7,350 nucleotides of DNA from Campylobacterales bacterium (GTDB taxonomy: Bacteria > Campylobacterota > Campylobacteria > Campylobacterales > QNZT01): contig JALWRO010000095.1 of assembly GCA_027080605.1 (NCBI GenBank), forward strand, positions 1 to 7,350, read 5' to 3'. Every line of letters begins with the position of its first letter. Positions within the stretch are counted from its first letter, which is position 1. A program made the position numbers and the translations under genes. Positions 1 to 5,470 of this stretch are shown one piece after another. Below the pieces are notes generated by a model. That model did no database searches. It had not been told where the DNA came from and saw only the letters and a program-made list of their open reading frames with translations.

Positions 1-522
1 TGCACCGTTTGTCAGATTATCAGGCATATCTGCAACAATAAAAACAAACTTTTCAGCATCAATACCCAATTCATCGATATAATCTGTTTCCGTATCATTT
101 GCCGCATCAAATACGCCGTTATTGTCTGTATCCACATATATTTTTACATTGGTAGCATCAAAAGTATCGTTGACATCGCCGCCAAATGCAGTAGTGGATG
201 TTGTCAGTGCAGTAAGTGAAAAATCCTGTATACTGTTACCTGTATTTGTCACTTTGTAGGTCAAAACTACACCGGTAGCGGAAGGTTTTGTCTGTATTGC
301 CGCAACATCTACCGTTGTTACTGTCATGTCAATCTTTTTATCCACTTTAAATGTTTCCGGATTAGACTGAATATCGGTTGTTGCATCTGCAGTATCACCG
401 AAAGTAAGTGTTGCGGTATTGGTTACATCTGTACCTGCCTGAGTTCCCGAGGCGTATGCAAGAGTGGTGATACTACTCAAAAGCATTACCCAAATTAATT
501 GCTTAAGAAATGATAAGTTCAT
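1..522 (-). CDS. Exported DUF11-like repeat/surface protein, N-terminal part (runs off left edge)
   Basis: This leftward gene is open for 174 codons from its ATG at 522 to the window edge, so the C-terminus is missing. The start is supported by AAGGAG at 533-528, five bases upstream. Residues 1-24 form a signal peptide: a short N-region with one lysine, a hydrophobic core (LIWVMLLSSI), and an AYA cleavage site before S25. The mature part starts with GTQAGTDVTNTATLTF, then has KVDKKIDMTVTT (about 60-71) and LTYKVTNTGNSIQDFSL (about 87-103). This 'NTAT...VTNTGN' pattern is typical of DUF11 and related Ig-like repeat domains of secreted or cell-surface proteins. Residues 131-139 (DTDNNGVFD) resemble a calcium-binding DxDxxGxxD loop. 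The composition, rich in T, D, N and A and almost free of basic residues after the signal, also fits an extracellular protein. Family placement is by pattern; the role (adhesin, surface-layer or matrix protein) is unknown. Confidence 0.8.
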   Translation of the reverse strand, partial: MNLSFLKQLIWVMLLSSITTLAYASGTQAGTDVTNTATLTFGDTADATTDIQSNPETFKVDKKIDMTVTTVDVAAIQTKPSATGVVLTYKVTNTGNSIQDFSLTALTTSTTAFGGDVNDTFDATNVKIYVDTDNNGVFDAANDTETDYIDELGIDAEKFVFIVADMPDNLTNGA

Positions 523-542
523 TTTTTCTCCTTATTATTTTA

Positions 543-560
543 TCCTGTTTCAGGAAACAG
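543..560. repeat. Short overlapping palindromes upstream of the exported-protein gene
   Basis: CTGTTT (545-550) and AAACAG (555-560) are inverted around CAGG. TCCTG (543-547) and CAGGA (551-555) form a second, overlapping palindrome. The site lies 21-38 bases upstream of the leftward ATG. It could be an operator for the leftward gene or a small hairpin in its leader. The evidence is symmetry only. Confidence 0.3.
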
Positions 561-680
561 TTATTGGCAACATCGACATTTACAGATTTTTTTTCAACAT
601 TTCGACAACAAATGCAAAAAAGATACCAACTTTTCACAAACATTTAAACAAACTTAAAAATACTATACTAATATTAATTA

Positions 681-689
681 TGATATAAT
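681..689 (+). promoter_or_regulatory. Extended -10 promoter element for the two-component operon
   Basis: The sequence TGATATAAT is a perfect extended -10 (TGN followed by TATAAT, hexamer at 684-689). No good -35 is visible at the usual distance, which is common for sigma70-type promoters in Campylobacterota, where the upstream region is often only AT-rich. Transcription would start near 696, giving a leader of about 25 nt before the ATG at 720. Confidence 0.5.
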
Positions 690-719
690 TATTTGATTTT
701 ATAATATTAGGTGGTCTTT

Positions 720-1463
720 ATGCTGGATTTTGCAGAATTGTATACATTAACCAGAAATCTCTCTGTATTGCTGGTAGAAGATCATGAAGAGATTTTACAA
801 ACTACGGCTGAAATACTGGAAAATTATTTTAATAGTATCGATATTGCCCACAACGGTGTCGAAGCGCTGGAACTCTATATTCAGTACCATGAAAAAGGTG
901 GCAAGTTTTATGATTTGATAATTACCGATATTGAAATGCCTTTGAAAAACGGTGTAGAGTTGGTCAAAGATATAAAAAGTTTGCATCAGACACAACAGAT
1001 AATCGTTCTTTCTGCACATGATGAAAGCCACTATCTTCTGGATCTGATCAATCTGGGAATCAGCTATTACATTCCCAAGCCAATTGAAATGGAGTCTCTG
1101 TATCAGGCGTTGTACAGGGTAACACATGATGACGGATGTTTTCAGAACCAAACAAGAAAATGTTTTTTGGATGATGATTTTGTATACGATCTTTCCAAAA
1201 AGAGACTTTTTTATCAGGATCGTGAGATCAAGTTTACAAAGCATGAATCTTTACTTTTGGATATTTTGATGCAAAAATTTGATCAGGTATGCAGTACAGA
1301 AGATATTATTACATATTTTGATAGTATGAATGTCCATATTACTGCTGAAAACATACGTTATCATATTTCCAAACTGCGTAAAAAATTACCGCCGGATACT
1401 ATTGAAAGTCTCTATGCCGTAGGATATAAATTAAAACCGGTTCGTCAGCTGAGCAAGGTATAG
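720..1463 (+). CDS. OmpR/PhoB-type response regulator
   Basis: This is a 247-residue cytoplasmic transcription regulator. The N-terminal receiver domain (about residues 13-135) has the acidic pair E20-D21 (VLLVED), the phospho-acceptor D70 in TDIEMP, S98 in VLSAHD and the conserved lysine K120 in PKP. A C-terminal winged-helix domain of the OmpR/PhoB type follows (about 150-240): KRLFYQDREIKFTKHESLLL, then a recognition-helix-like ENIRYHISKLRKKL and the wing end AVGYKLKP. I chose ATG 720 because AGGTGG (709-714) is a Shine-Dalgarno sequence five bases upstream; an in-frame GTG at 711 lies within that Shine-Dalgarno and would add only MVF. The gene ends 4 nt before the histidine kinase at 1468, so the two are almost certainly co-transcribed cognate partners. 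The target genes are unknown; the divergent surface-protein gene is one candidate. Confidence is high for the family, low for any specific role. Confidence 0.92.
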   Translation: MLDFAELYTLTRNLSVLLVEDHEEILQTTAEILENYFNSIDIAHNGVEALELYIQYHEKGGKFYDLIITDIEMPLKNGVELVKDIKSLHQTQQIIVLSAHDESHYLLDLINLGISYYIPKPIEMESLYQALYRVTHDDGCFQNQTRKCFLDDDFVYDLSKKRLFYQDREIKFTKHESLLLDILMQKFDQVCSTEDIITYFDSMNVHITAENIRYHISKLRKKLPPDTIESLYAVGYKLKPVRQLSKV

Positions 1464-1467
1464 TACT

Positions 1468-3474
1468 GTGGTAGACACATTTGAACAGAGCTATATTTAT
1501 GATCTGCTTGATCAGGGGGAGTTTATATTTTTTCAATGGGAGAACAAAGAGGGCTGGCCGGTTGCTTTTGTATCCGGAAATACCACAGAAATACTGGGAT
1601 ATACGCCGCATGAGTTTCGAAGCGGAAGTATCTCCTACAGTACCATTATTCATCCTGACGATTTTGAAAGAGTTACTGAAGAAGTAGAGACTTTTTCAAG
1701 AAACGGTGCTGCCCGTTTTGTTCATGAACCGTATCGTTTAATCAAAAAAAACGGAGAGGTAATCTGGGTATATGATACAACACGAATTTTTCGTGATAAA
1801 AATCATAAAATTACCCACTTCGCAGGCTATATTCATGACATTACCCCTTTAAAAGAGAAAGAGATTTCTCTGCAGCAGAGAACCAAAAATCTTGAATATG
1901 AGATTTCCGGAAAAATCAGAACCATTCAGGAACAGAAACAGATTTTCAAAACGTTGGTGGAAAAATCTTCAGACGGTATCATTTTGCTTAAAAATGAGTA
2001 TTTTTTCTCTGCGAATGACGCAGCGGTGACGATACTGGGATATGAAAACAAAGAGGCGCTTTACAGTAGCACTTTTTATGATATCTTATTCACTCCCGGT
2101 AAAAATAACAGACAGATAAGAACGGAAGTTCAAAGGATTATTGCTATTGCGCTTACCGAAGGTTCATATCGTTTTGAGTGGCAATATGAGCAAAAAGAGG
2201 GGGTATCAATATGGCTCGATATTGTGCTTACAAAAATTATTCTTTCCGGTGAGGAAGTGCTCTATGCCAGGTTGCATCCTATTGATGATTTAAAAAACTT
2301 ACAATACCAGTTATTTACTTTGAACAAAAGATTGCAGGAAGATTTCAAGATACAAAAATCTTTCTATGAAGAGCTTTTCAACAGTACCAAAGACGGTATT
2401 ATCCTGTTTGAACAGGAGACGGTTTTTGAATATAATCAGGCAGTACTGGAGATGATGCATATTGCCGATATAGTGCATTTGCAAAAAGTGATTGCCACAT
2501 TTTTTGATCCGAAATATTCACTTAATCTCAAAGAAAAATTTTATTTGGCAAAAAAGGAGGGGTTGCACCGGTTTGAGTGGCTGATAGAACGATCGGACGG
2601 TAGTAATCTATGGGTTGAAGTGACACTGACACCGATGAAAATAGATCAAAAGGAGATTATTCACAGCCACTGGAGAAACATTACCCGACGAAAAGAGCTT
2701 GAGATTATTAATGAGGAGAAGACTAAGCAGTTAATTGAACAATCACGTTTTGCACAGATGGGTGAGATGATCAGTATGATCGCACATCAGTGGAGACAGC
2801 CTCTGAGTGTTATAGCTGCCGCTGTGACAGCGATGCACACAAAACTTTTAACGGGGAATTTACGCTGTTCAACAGAGGAGGAAATGAAAGAAGCATTTGG
2901 ATATTTCTTTGCCAACTTTACCAAAATCAATCACAATATCCAGTATATGAGTCAAACGATCAATGATTTCAGAGATTTTTTCAAGCCCAATAAAAAGGCG
3001 ACGCACTTCTATTTATATGATGCTATCAAACGTGCTTATACGATGATAGAGCAAAGTTTTAGGAGTAAAGGGATACAGGTAGATTTTTATCTCGGTGATA
3101 CACCTGAAATATATTGTTATGAAAATGAAATAGTTCATGTATTACTTAATTTACTTAAAAATGCAGAAGATGTTTTGATTGAACATAAAGTTCTGAATCC
3201 AAAAATCATAATCACACTCTCTTTGGAAGAGAATCTTCATGTGATTACAGTGACTGATAACGGAGGCGGTATTTCTGAAGAGCAGATAGAGAAAATATTT
3301 GATCCCTATTTCTCAACAAAATCCAAAAACGGTACAGGACTGGGGCTTTATATGTCTAAAACGATTATTGAAGAGCATTGTCATGGAAAACTTTCCGTAA
3401 TCAATACCGGAGACGGCGCTTCATTTACGATTATGCTGCCACCTTCTATAGAGGATAGTCTATCTGTTTTATGA
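1468..3474 (+). CDS. Soluble multi-PAS sensor histidine kinase
   Basis: This 668-residue kinase is the likely partner of the regulator encoded just upstream. Three PAS-like sensor modules can be followed: PAS1 about 10-128 (ending in FAGYIHDITPLKEKE), PAS2 about 156-275 and PAS3 about 296-408 (ending in HWRNITRRKELE). They are joined by charged, probably coiled-coil linkers. The dimerisation/phosphotransfer H-box is MGEMISMIAHQWRQPLSVIA, with the phospho-acceptor H440; the HQWRQPL form is a variant common in Campylobacterota and deltaproteobacteria. The ATPase domain shows the N-box (NLLKNAEDVL, N565), the G1 box (DNGGG, 597-601), the F-box (FDPYFSTK, 611-618) and the G2 box (GTGLGL, 622-627), so it looks catalytically complete. 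There is no signal peptide or membrane segment, so it should sense an internal cue such as redox state, oxygen or a ligand. It starts with GTG 4 nt after the regulator's stop; AAGG at 1454-1457 is a weak RBS and translation may be coupled. Confidence 0.92.
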   Translation: MVDTFEQSYIYDLLDQGEFIFFQWENKEGWPVAFVSGNTTEILGYTPHEFRSGSISYSTIIHPDDFERVTEEVETFSRNGAARFVHEPYRLIKKNGEVIWVYDTTRIFRDKNHKITHFAGYIHDITPLKEKEISLQQRTKNLEYEISGKIRTIQEQKQIFKTLVEKSSDGIILLKNEYFFSANDAAVTILGYENKEALYSSTFYDILFTPGKNNRQIRTEVQRIIAIALTEGSYRFEWQYEQKEGVSIWLDIVLTKIILSGEEVLYARLHPIDDLKNLQYQLFTLNKRLQEDFKIQKSFYEELFNSTKDGIILFEQETVFEYNQAVLEMMHIADIVHLQKVIATFFDPKYSLNLKEKFYLAKKEGLHRFEWLIERSDGSNLWVEVTLTPMKIDQKEIIHSHWRNITRRKELEIINEEKTKQLIEQSRFAQMGEMISMIAHQWRQPLSVIAAAVTAMHTKLLTGNLRCSTEEEMKEAFGYFFANFTKINHNIQYMSQTINDFRDFFKPNKKATHFYLYDAIKRAYTMIEQSFRSKGIQVDFYLGDTPEIYCYENEIVHVLLNLLKNAEDVLIEHKVLNPKIIITLSLEENLHVITVTDNGGGISEEQIEKIFDPYFSTKSKNGTGLGLYMSKTIIEEHCHGKLSVINTGDGASFTIMLPPSIEDSLSVL

Positions 3475-3477
3475 AAA

Positions 3478-3519
3478 GCAAGACCCATTCGTACAGATGC
3501 GAATGCGTCTTGCAATTTT
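3478..3519. terminator. Bidirectional rho-independent terminator between convergent genes
   Basis: GCAAGAC (3478-3484) pairs with GTCTTGC (3507-3513). After one C-C mismatch, CATTCG (3486-3491) pairs with CGAATG (3500-3505), leaving an 8-nt loop. Rightward the stem is followed by AATTTT; leftward it is followed by TTTT. It starts 4 nt after the kinase stop and lies just downstream of the efflux gene's end, so it can serve both converging transcription units. Confidence 0.8.
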
Positions 3520-3529
3520 ATACGTTTGA

Positions 3530-3553
3530 GAGGGTCAGACTTTGATGACCCTC
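3530..3553. repeat. Perfect 8-bp hairpin spanning the efflux gene stop codon
   Basis: GAGGGTCA (3530-3537) and TGACCCTC (3546-3553) are perfect inverted repeats with an 8-nt loop, and the stop codon (complement of 3535-3537) lies in one arm. No T-run follows on the minus strand, so this is not itself a classical terminator. It may protect the mRNA 3' end or assist the stronger hairpin at 3478-3519. Confidence 0.5.
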
Positions 3554-4845
3554 CATTTGCCGGTGGAAAAGAGTTTCCAGAAAAGCACCGCTTTGACAAA
3601 GGTGTCGGCGATCATCGCCAGATAGACGCCTGTCACGGAGTGGAAGACGTAGACCGCTATCACCGACGGGATGATTCTAACCAGCCACATCGATGCGATG
3701 TTGATGATAAATGTCTCCCGTGTCGCGCCGGCACCTTTGAGTGCTTTGGAGAGCACAAAGTGCATGCCCAGCGGTACCTGAGAAATACCGACGATTTTCA
3801 GGTAGAGCACCGCATGATGTATGACTTCCGGATCATTGGTAAAGATTCTTGCCAGTGTTTCCGGAATGATCATGAACGCCAGTGAAACGGTGAACATGAA
3901 GATCAGCGCATATCGCAGTGCTGTCATGACATCTTCATGAGATTTATCCGGGTTTTTTTCACCCAGACCCTGTCCCATCAGAATCGATGCGACGATTGCA
4001 AAGGCGATTCCCGGCATAAATGCCATCCCCTCTATTCGAAATCCGATTTGAAATCCGGCATAGATTTCCGTACCCAGCACCAGTACCATAGCAGTAAAGA
4101 GCAGGTATGATGCCGAAGAGAGCACCCGTTCCATCATCGCCGGTAAACCGACACGCAATACCCGTACAAGCAACCTTCTGGAAAAGCGTAGCATTGGCTG
4201 ATAGACGGTGTTCCCCGTGATCCACATAGATGCAAATACTGCAAAGCTGAAGACTTCCGCTATGATCGTTGCAATCGCCGCACCCTGTACACCCATCGCT
4301 TCAAATCCGCCGTGACCGAAGATGAAAAGGTAGTCAAGCACACCGTTCAGCAAAGCGACGGCAATTTTGATTTTGAGTGCTGTCTGGACATTGCCGTAGG
4401 CGCTCAGTGCCGCATCGAAGACGGAATTAAAGAGTATCAGCGGTGCGACAAATGCCAGCGTGCCGATATACGCTTCTCCCGGTACCAGTACACTTTGGGG
4501 TGCATGAAACCATATGAAAATGTGCTGTCCCACATAGTTCCATAAAAAAATCATCGGTACGCTGATAAATGTGCCGAATATCAGAATAGTGGAGAGTGTT
4601 AGCGATGCACGTCTGTACTCCCTTGCACCGACCAGCCTGGTCATAAGGGCACTTTGCCCGGTATAAAAGAGTGACAGCATCGCATAATAGATACCCCAGA
4701 TCTGCATTCCCATACCCACAGCGGCGATGGCATCTTCTCCCAGTTTCGCCACCATGAAAAAGTCGGTATAGACGACTACGACATCAAGTAACAGATTAAA
4801 AACAAGCGGTGTTGCCATATGCAACACGCGACGGTGTGCGGACAT
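3535..4845 (-). CDS. MATE-family efflux transporter
   Basis: This inner-membrane secondary transporter is predicted to export drugs or other organic cations in exchange for Na+ or H+. The 436 residues match the usual length (about 440-460) and hydropathy of 12 membrane helices in two lobes. In lobe 1, helix 1 contains P13 and the conserved acidic D28 (VVVVYTDFFMV), and LNGVLDYLFIFG (166-177) followed by MGVQGAAIAT (184-193) is a MATE signature. In lobe 2, VGLPAMMERVLSS starts the second repeat near residue 232, and AIVASILMGQGLGEKNPDK (283-301) matches the family's VGQxLGAxNP motif. KALKGAGATRET (367-378) corresponds to the 'LRGAGDT' stretch. I chose the ATG at 4845 because AAGGAGG (4857-4851) lies five bases upstream; an in-frame ATG at 4869 would add eight residues but lies upstream of that site. 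It converges on the kinase gene. Substrate and subfamily (NorM or DinF-like) cannot be told from the sequence alone. Confidence 0.9.
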   Translation of the reverse strand: MSAHRRVLHMATPLVFNLLLDVVVVYTDFFMVAKLGEDAIAAVGMGMQIWGIYYAMLSLFYTGQSALMTRLVGAREYRRASLTLSTILIFGTFISVPMIFLWNYVGQHIFIWFHAPQSVLVPGEAYIGTLAFVAPLILFNSVFDAALSAYGNVQTALKIKIAVALLNGVLDYLFIFGHGGFEAMGVQGAAIATIIAEVFSFAVFASMWITGNTVYQPMLRFSRRLLVRVLRVGLPAMMERVLSSASYLLFTAMVLVLGTEIYAGFQIGFRIEGMAFMPGIAFAIVASILMGQGLGEKNPDKSHEDVMTALRYALIFMFTVSLAFMIIPETLARIFTNDPEVIHHAVLYLKIVGISQVPLGMHFVLSKALKGAGATRETFIINIASMWLVRIIPSVIAVYVFHSVTGVYLAMIADTFVKAVLFWKLFSTGKWRVIKV

Positions 4846-4850
4846 GATTG

Positions 4851-4857
4851 CCTCCTT
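4851..4857 (-). promoter_or_regulatory. Ribosome binding site fixing the efflux gene start
   Basis: On the minus strand this reads AAGGAGG, a full Shine-Dalgarno sequence five bases before the ATG at 4845. It decides against the longer in-frame ATG at 4869, which would place this site inside the coding region. Confidence 0.8.
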
Positions 4858-4917
4858 GTCATTGTGCACGGTGAAAAATCTACGGAAAAAACGGATGTAG
4901 AAAACAGCGGGCGAAAT

Positions 4918-4951
4918 TATTACCGCACCAGCTAAATATCCAAATGTTTGA
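4918..4951 (+). repeat. Left terminal inverted repeat of the palindromic element
   Basis: It begins TATTACCGCACCAGC and ends GTTTGA. It is the reverse complement of 5156-5189 at 33 of 34 positions; the one difference is T4945 where the partner implies C. Confidence 0.85.
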
Positions 4952-5050
4952 GAGAACGAGATGAGGTGAGATGTGCGTGAAAAAATCTGCAGGACTAGCC
5001 ATAGCTAATTCAAAGATTTTTTCAGGTGCAGATTGCCTCATCTCGTTCTC
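4952..5050. repeat. Hairpin 1 of the palindromic element
   Basis: The perfect 15-bp base is GAGAACGAGATGAGG (4952-4966) against 5036-5050. After an irregular internal loop, a perfect 11-bp stem follows: TGAAAAAATCT (4978-4988) against AGATTTTTTCA (5014-5024). The tip contains TAGC-CATA-GCTA, a small stem-loop. The whole 99-nt arm folds back on itself. Confidence 0.8.
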
Positions 5051-5059
5051 CCCGGAGGG

Positions 5060-5155
5060 TGTAGCACTTTCGCCCATACTCTGCGTTAGATTTTTTCGAA
5101 TTCGCTAAGGCGAGTCCTTCAAAAATCTGCCTTGATTATGAACGAAATTGCTACA
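5060..5155. repeat. Hairpin 2 of the palindromic element
   Basis: The base pairs 5060-5078 (TGTAGCACTTTCG...) with 5137-5155, matching at 16 of 19 positions. Higher up, AGATTTTT (5088-5095) pairs with AAAAATCT (5121-5128). The tip is TCGC-TAAG-GCGA (5102-5113). The right base ends exactly where the terminal repeat begins. Confidence 0.75.
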
Positions 5156-5189
5156 TCAAACGTTTGGATATTTAGCTGGTGCGGTAATA
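5156..5189 (-). repeat. Right terminal inverted repeat of the palindromic element
   Basis: This is the reverse complement of 4918-4951 with one mismatch (C5161 against T4945). It ends GGTGCGGTAATA, immediately followed by CTGTCTG. Confidence 0.85.
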
Positions 5190-5205
5190 CTGTCTGTGTA
5201 ACGAT

Positions 5206-5248
5206 AAAAAAGTTCGGAAATTCTAAAAACGAAAAAGAGGTTTTAGAA
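5206..5248 (-). terminator. Possible weak terminator after the small ORF
   Basis: Reading leftward, TTCTAAAA (5248-5241) pairs with TTTTAGAA (5228-5221) around a T-rich loop, and TTTTTT follows at 5211-5206. The stem has only one G-C pair and the T-run lies nine bases beyond it, so efficiency is doubtful. The small ORF's TAA stop is in the first arm. Confidence 0.25.
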
Positions 5249-5320
5249 GGAGAAGTTTTTTATACAATACCAGACAGAATAAAATGGTTCGGTGAACTTC
5301 GGTTTTAGATTGTGGTTCAT
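5243..5320 (-). CDS. Candidate 25-residue small protein or leader peptide
   Basis: I do not recognise this peptide. The ATG at 5320 is preceded by AAGGAG (5334-5329) at 8-nt spacing and by a strong promoter about 35 bases further upstream; the TAA stop is at 5245-5243. The peptide starts MNHNLKPK, has an aromatic-rich middle (FYSVWY, residues 13-18) and ends KNFSF; it is basic and contains one cysteine (C19). It lacks the long hydrophobic helix of typical type I toxins. The leader and ORF can fold so that the RBS is partly paired (see the hairpin at 5259-5341). It could be a translated small protein, a leader peptide controlling the downstream efflux gene, or an accidental ORF in a structured RNA. 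Promoter plus RBS plus ATG in the right order is the main support; there is no homology evidence. Confidence 0.35.
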   Translation of the reverse strand: MNHNLKPKFTEPFYSVWYCIKNFSF

Positions 5321-5341
5321 CGTTCTGTCTCCTTGTATAAA
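5259..5341 (-). promoter_or_regulatory. Hairpin able to mask the small ORF's ribosome binding site
   Basis: In the leftward RNA, TTTATACAA (5341-5333) pairs with TTGTATAAA (5267-5259) and AGACAGAA (5330-5323) with TTCTGTCT (5279-5272). That is 17 bp interrupted by a small GG/GGTA internal loop. The Shine-Dalgarno AAGGAG (5334-5329) lies in this arm: four of its bases are paired and GG is in the internal loop. Inside the loop, TGAAC (5319-5315), which covers part of the start codon, can pair with GTTCA (5297-5293). The arrangement resembles a translational switch or RNA thermometer; function is inferred. Confidence 0.45.
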
Positions 5342-5353
5342 TTTTAGAACCGG

Positions 5354-5383
5354 AGTATAGCAGAAAATAAAATATTTTGTCAA
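5354..5383 (-). promoter_or_regulatory. Strong leftward sigma70 promoter
   Basis: On the minus strand a perfect -35 TTGACA (5383-5378) is followed after 18 bases by TATACT (5359-5354), with TGC immediately before it (extended -10). Transcription would begin near 5347, about 27 nt before the ATG of the 25-codon ORF. If it reads through the palindromic element it would also transcribe the efflux gene with a leader of about 500 nt. It is back to back with the clpB promoter. Confidence 0.65.
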
Positions 5384-5449
5384 GGGGTGTCATAAAAATA
5401 TGAGTTAAGCTTACTTTAAAAAGAAAATTGCAAAAAAATGATAAAAAAC

Positions 5450-5470
5450 CTTGACAAAGATACACTCAAT
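5450..5470. promoter_or_regulatory. Candidate HspR (HAIR) operator on the clpB promoter
   Basis: CTTGACA, seven bases, then ACTCAAT compares with the HspR-associated inverted repeat CTTGAGT-N7-ACTCAAG: five of seven matches on the left and six of seven on the right, with correct spacing. It covers the -35 hexamer and part of the spacer, where a bound repressor would block RNA polymerase. HspR control of chaperone genes including clpB is known in Campylobacter jejuni and in actinobacteria. Some of the left-half match is forced by the -35 sequence itself. Confidence 0.5.

Larger units (their letters stand above)
523..719. other. Divergent AT-rich intergenic spacer
   Basis: This is the shared upstream region of the leftward exported-protein gene and the rightward response-regulator gene. 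It holds the leftward RBS (528-533), a short palindrome (543-560), a long A/T-rich tract (about 585-700), an extended -10 for the rightward operon (681-689) and the rightward RBS (709-714). I see no convincing gene in it. Confidence 0.7.
4918..5189. mobile_element. MITE-like composite palindromic element (non-coding)
   Basis: The 272-nt element is bounded by 34-nt inverted repeats (4918-4951 and 5156-5189) that match except at one position. The interior is two long hairpins, 4952-5050 and 5060-5155, that directly abut the terminal repeats and are separated by only nine bases. A single strand could fold into a three-way junction with nearly every base in a stem. I see no transposase and no plausible coding region inside it. 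The ends can be read as TTACCGC...GCGGTAA flanked by TA, which would fit a TA target duplication, but TA is its own complement, so this cannot be distinguished from two more bases of inverted repeat. It may be a non-autonomous transposable element, a REP/BIME-like dispersed repeat, or a structured RNA. Copy number elsewhere in the genome is unknown. Confidence 0.6.

Noticed and set aside
711..719. GTG at 711 as the response regulator start
   Set aside because: That GTG lies inside the AGGTGG Shine-Dalgarno sequence that serves the ATG at 720.
795..1244. 149-codon minus-strand ORF opposite the response regulator
   Set aside because: The response regulator frame carries all conserved receiver and winged-helix residues; the antisense product resembles no known family.
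3526..3885. 119-codon plus-strand ORF opposite the efflux gene
   Set aside because: Its product is D/H/R-rich with no domain, opposite a clear MATE transporter, and it begins immediately after a terminator without a promoter.
4880..5077. 65-codon ORF on the minus strand inside and beyond the palindromic element
   Set aside because: It crosses hairpin 1 and the left terminal repeat, has no convincing RBS, and its codons are dictated by the inverted repeats. It is best explained as a by-product of the element.
5223..5465. 80-codon minus-strand ORF across the leftward promoter region
   Set aside because: It would start upstream of the strong leftward promoter and overlaps it in another frame from the better-supported 25-codon ORF; no RBS.
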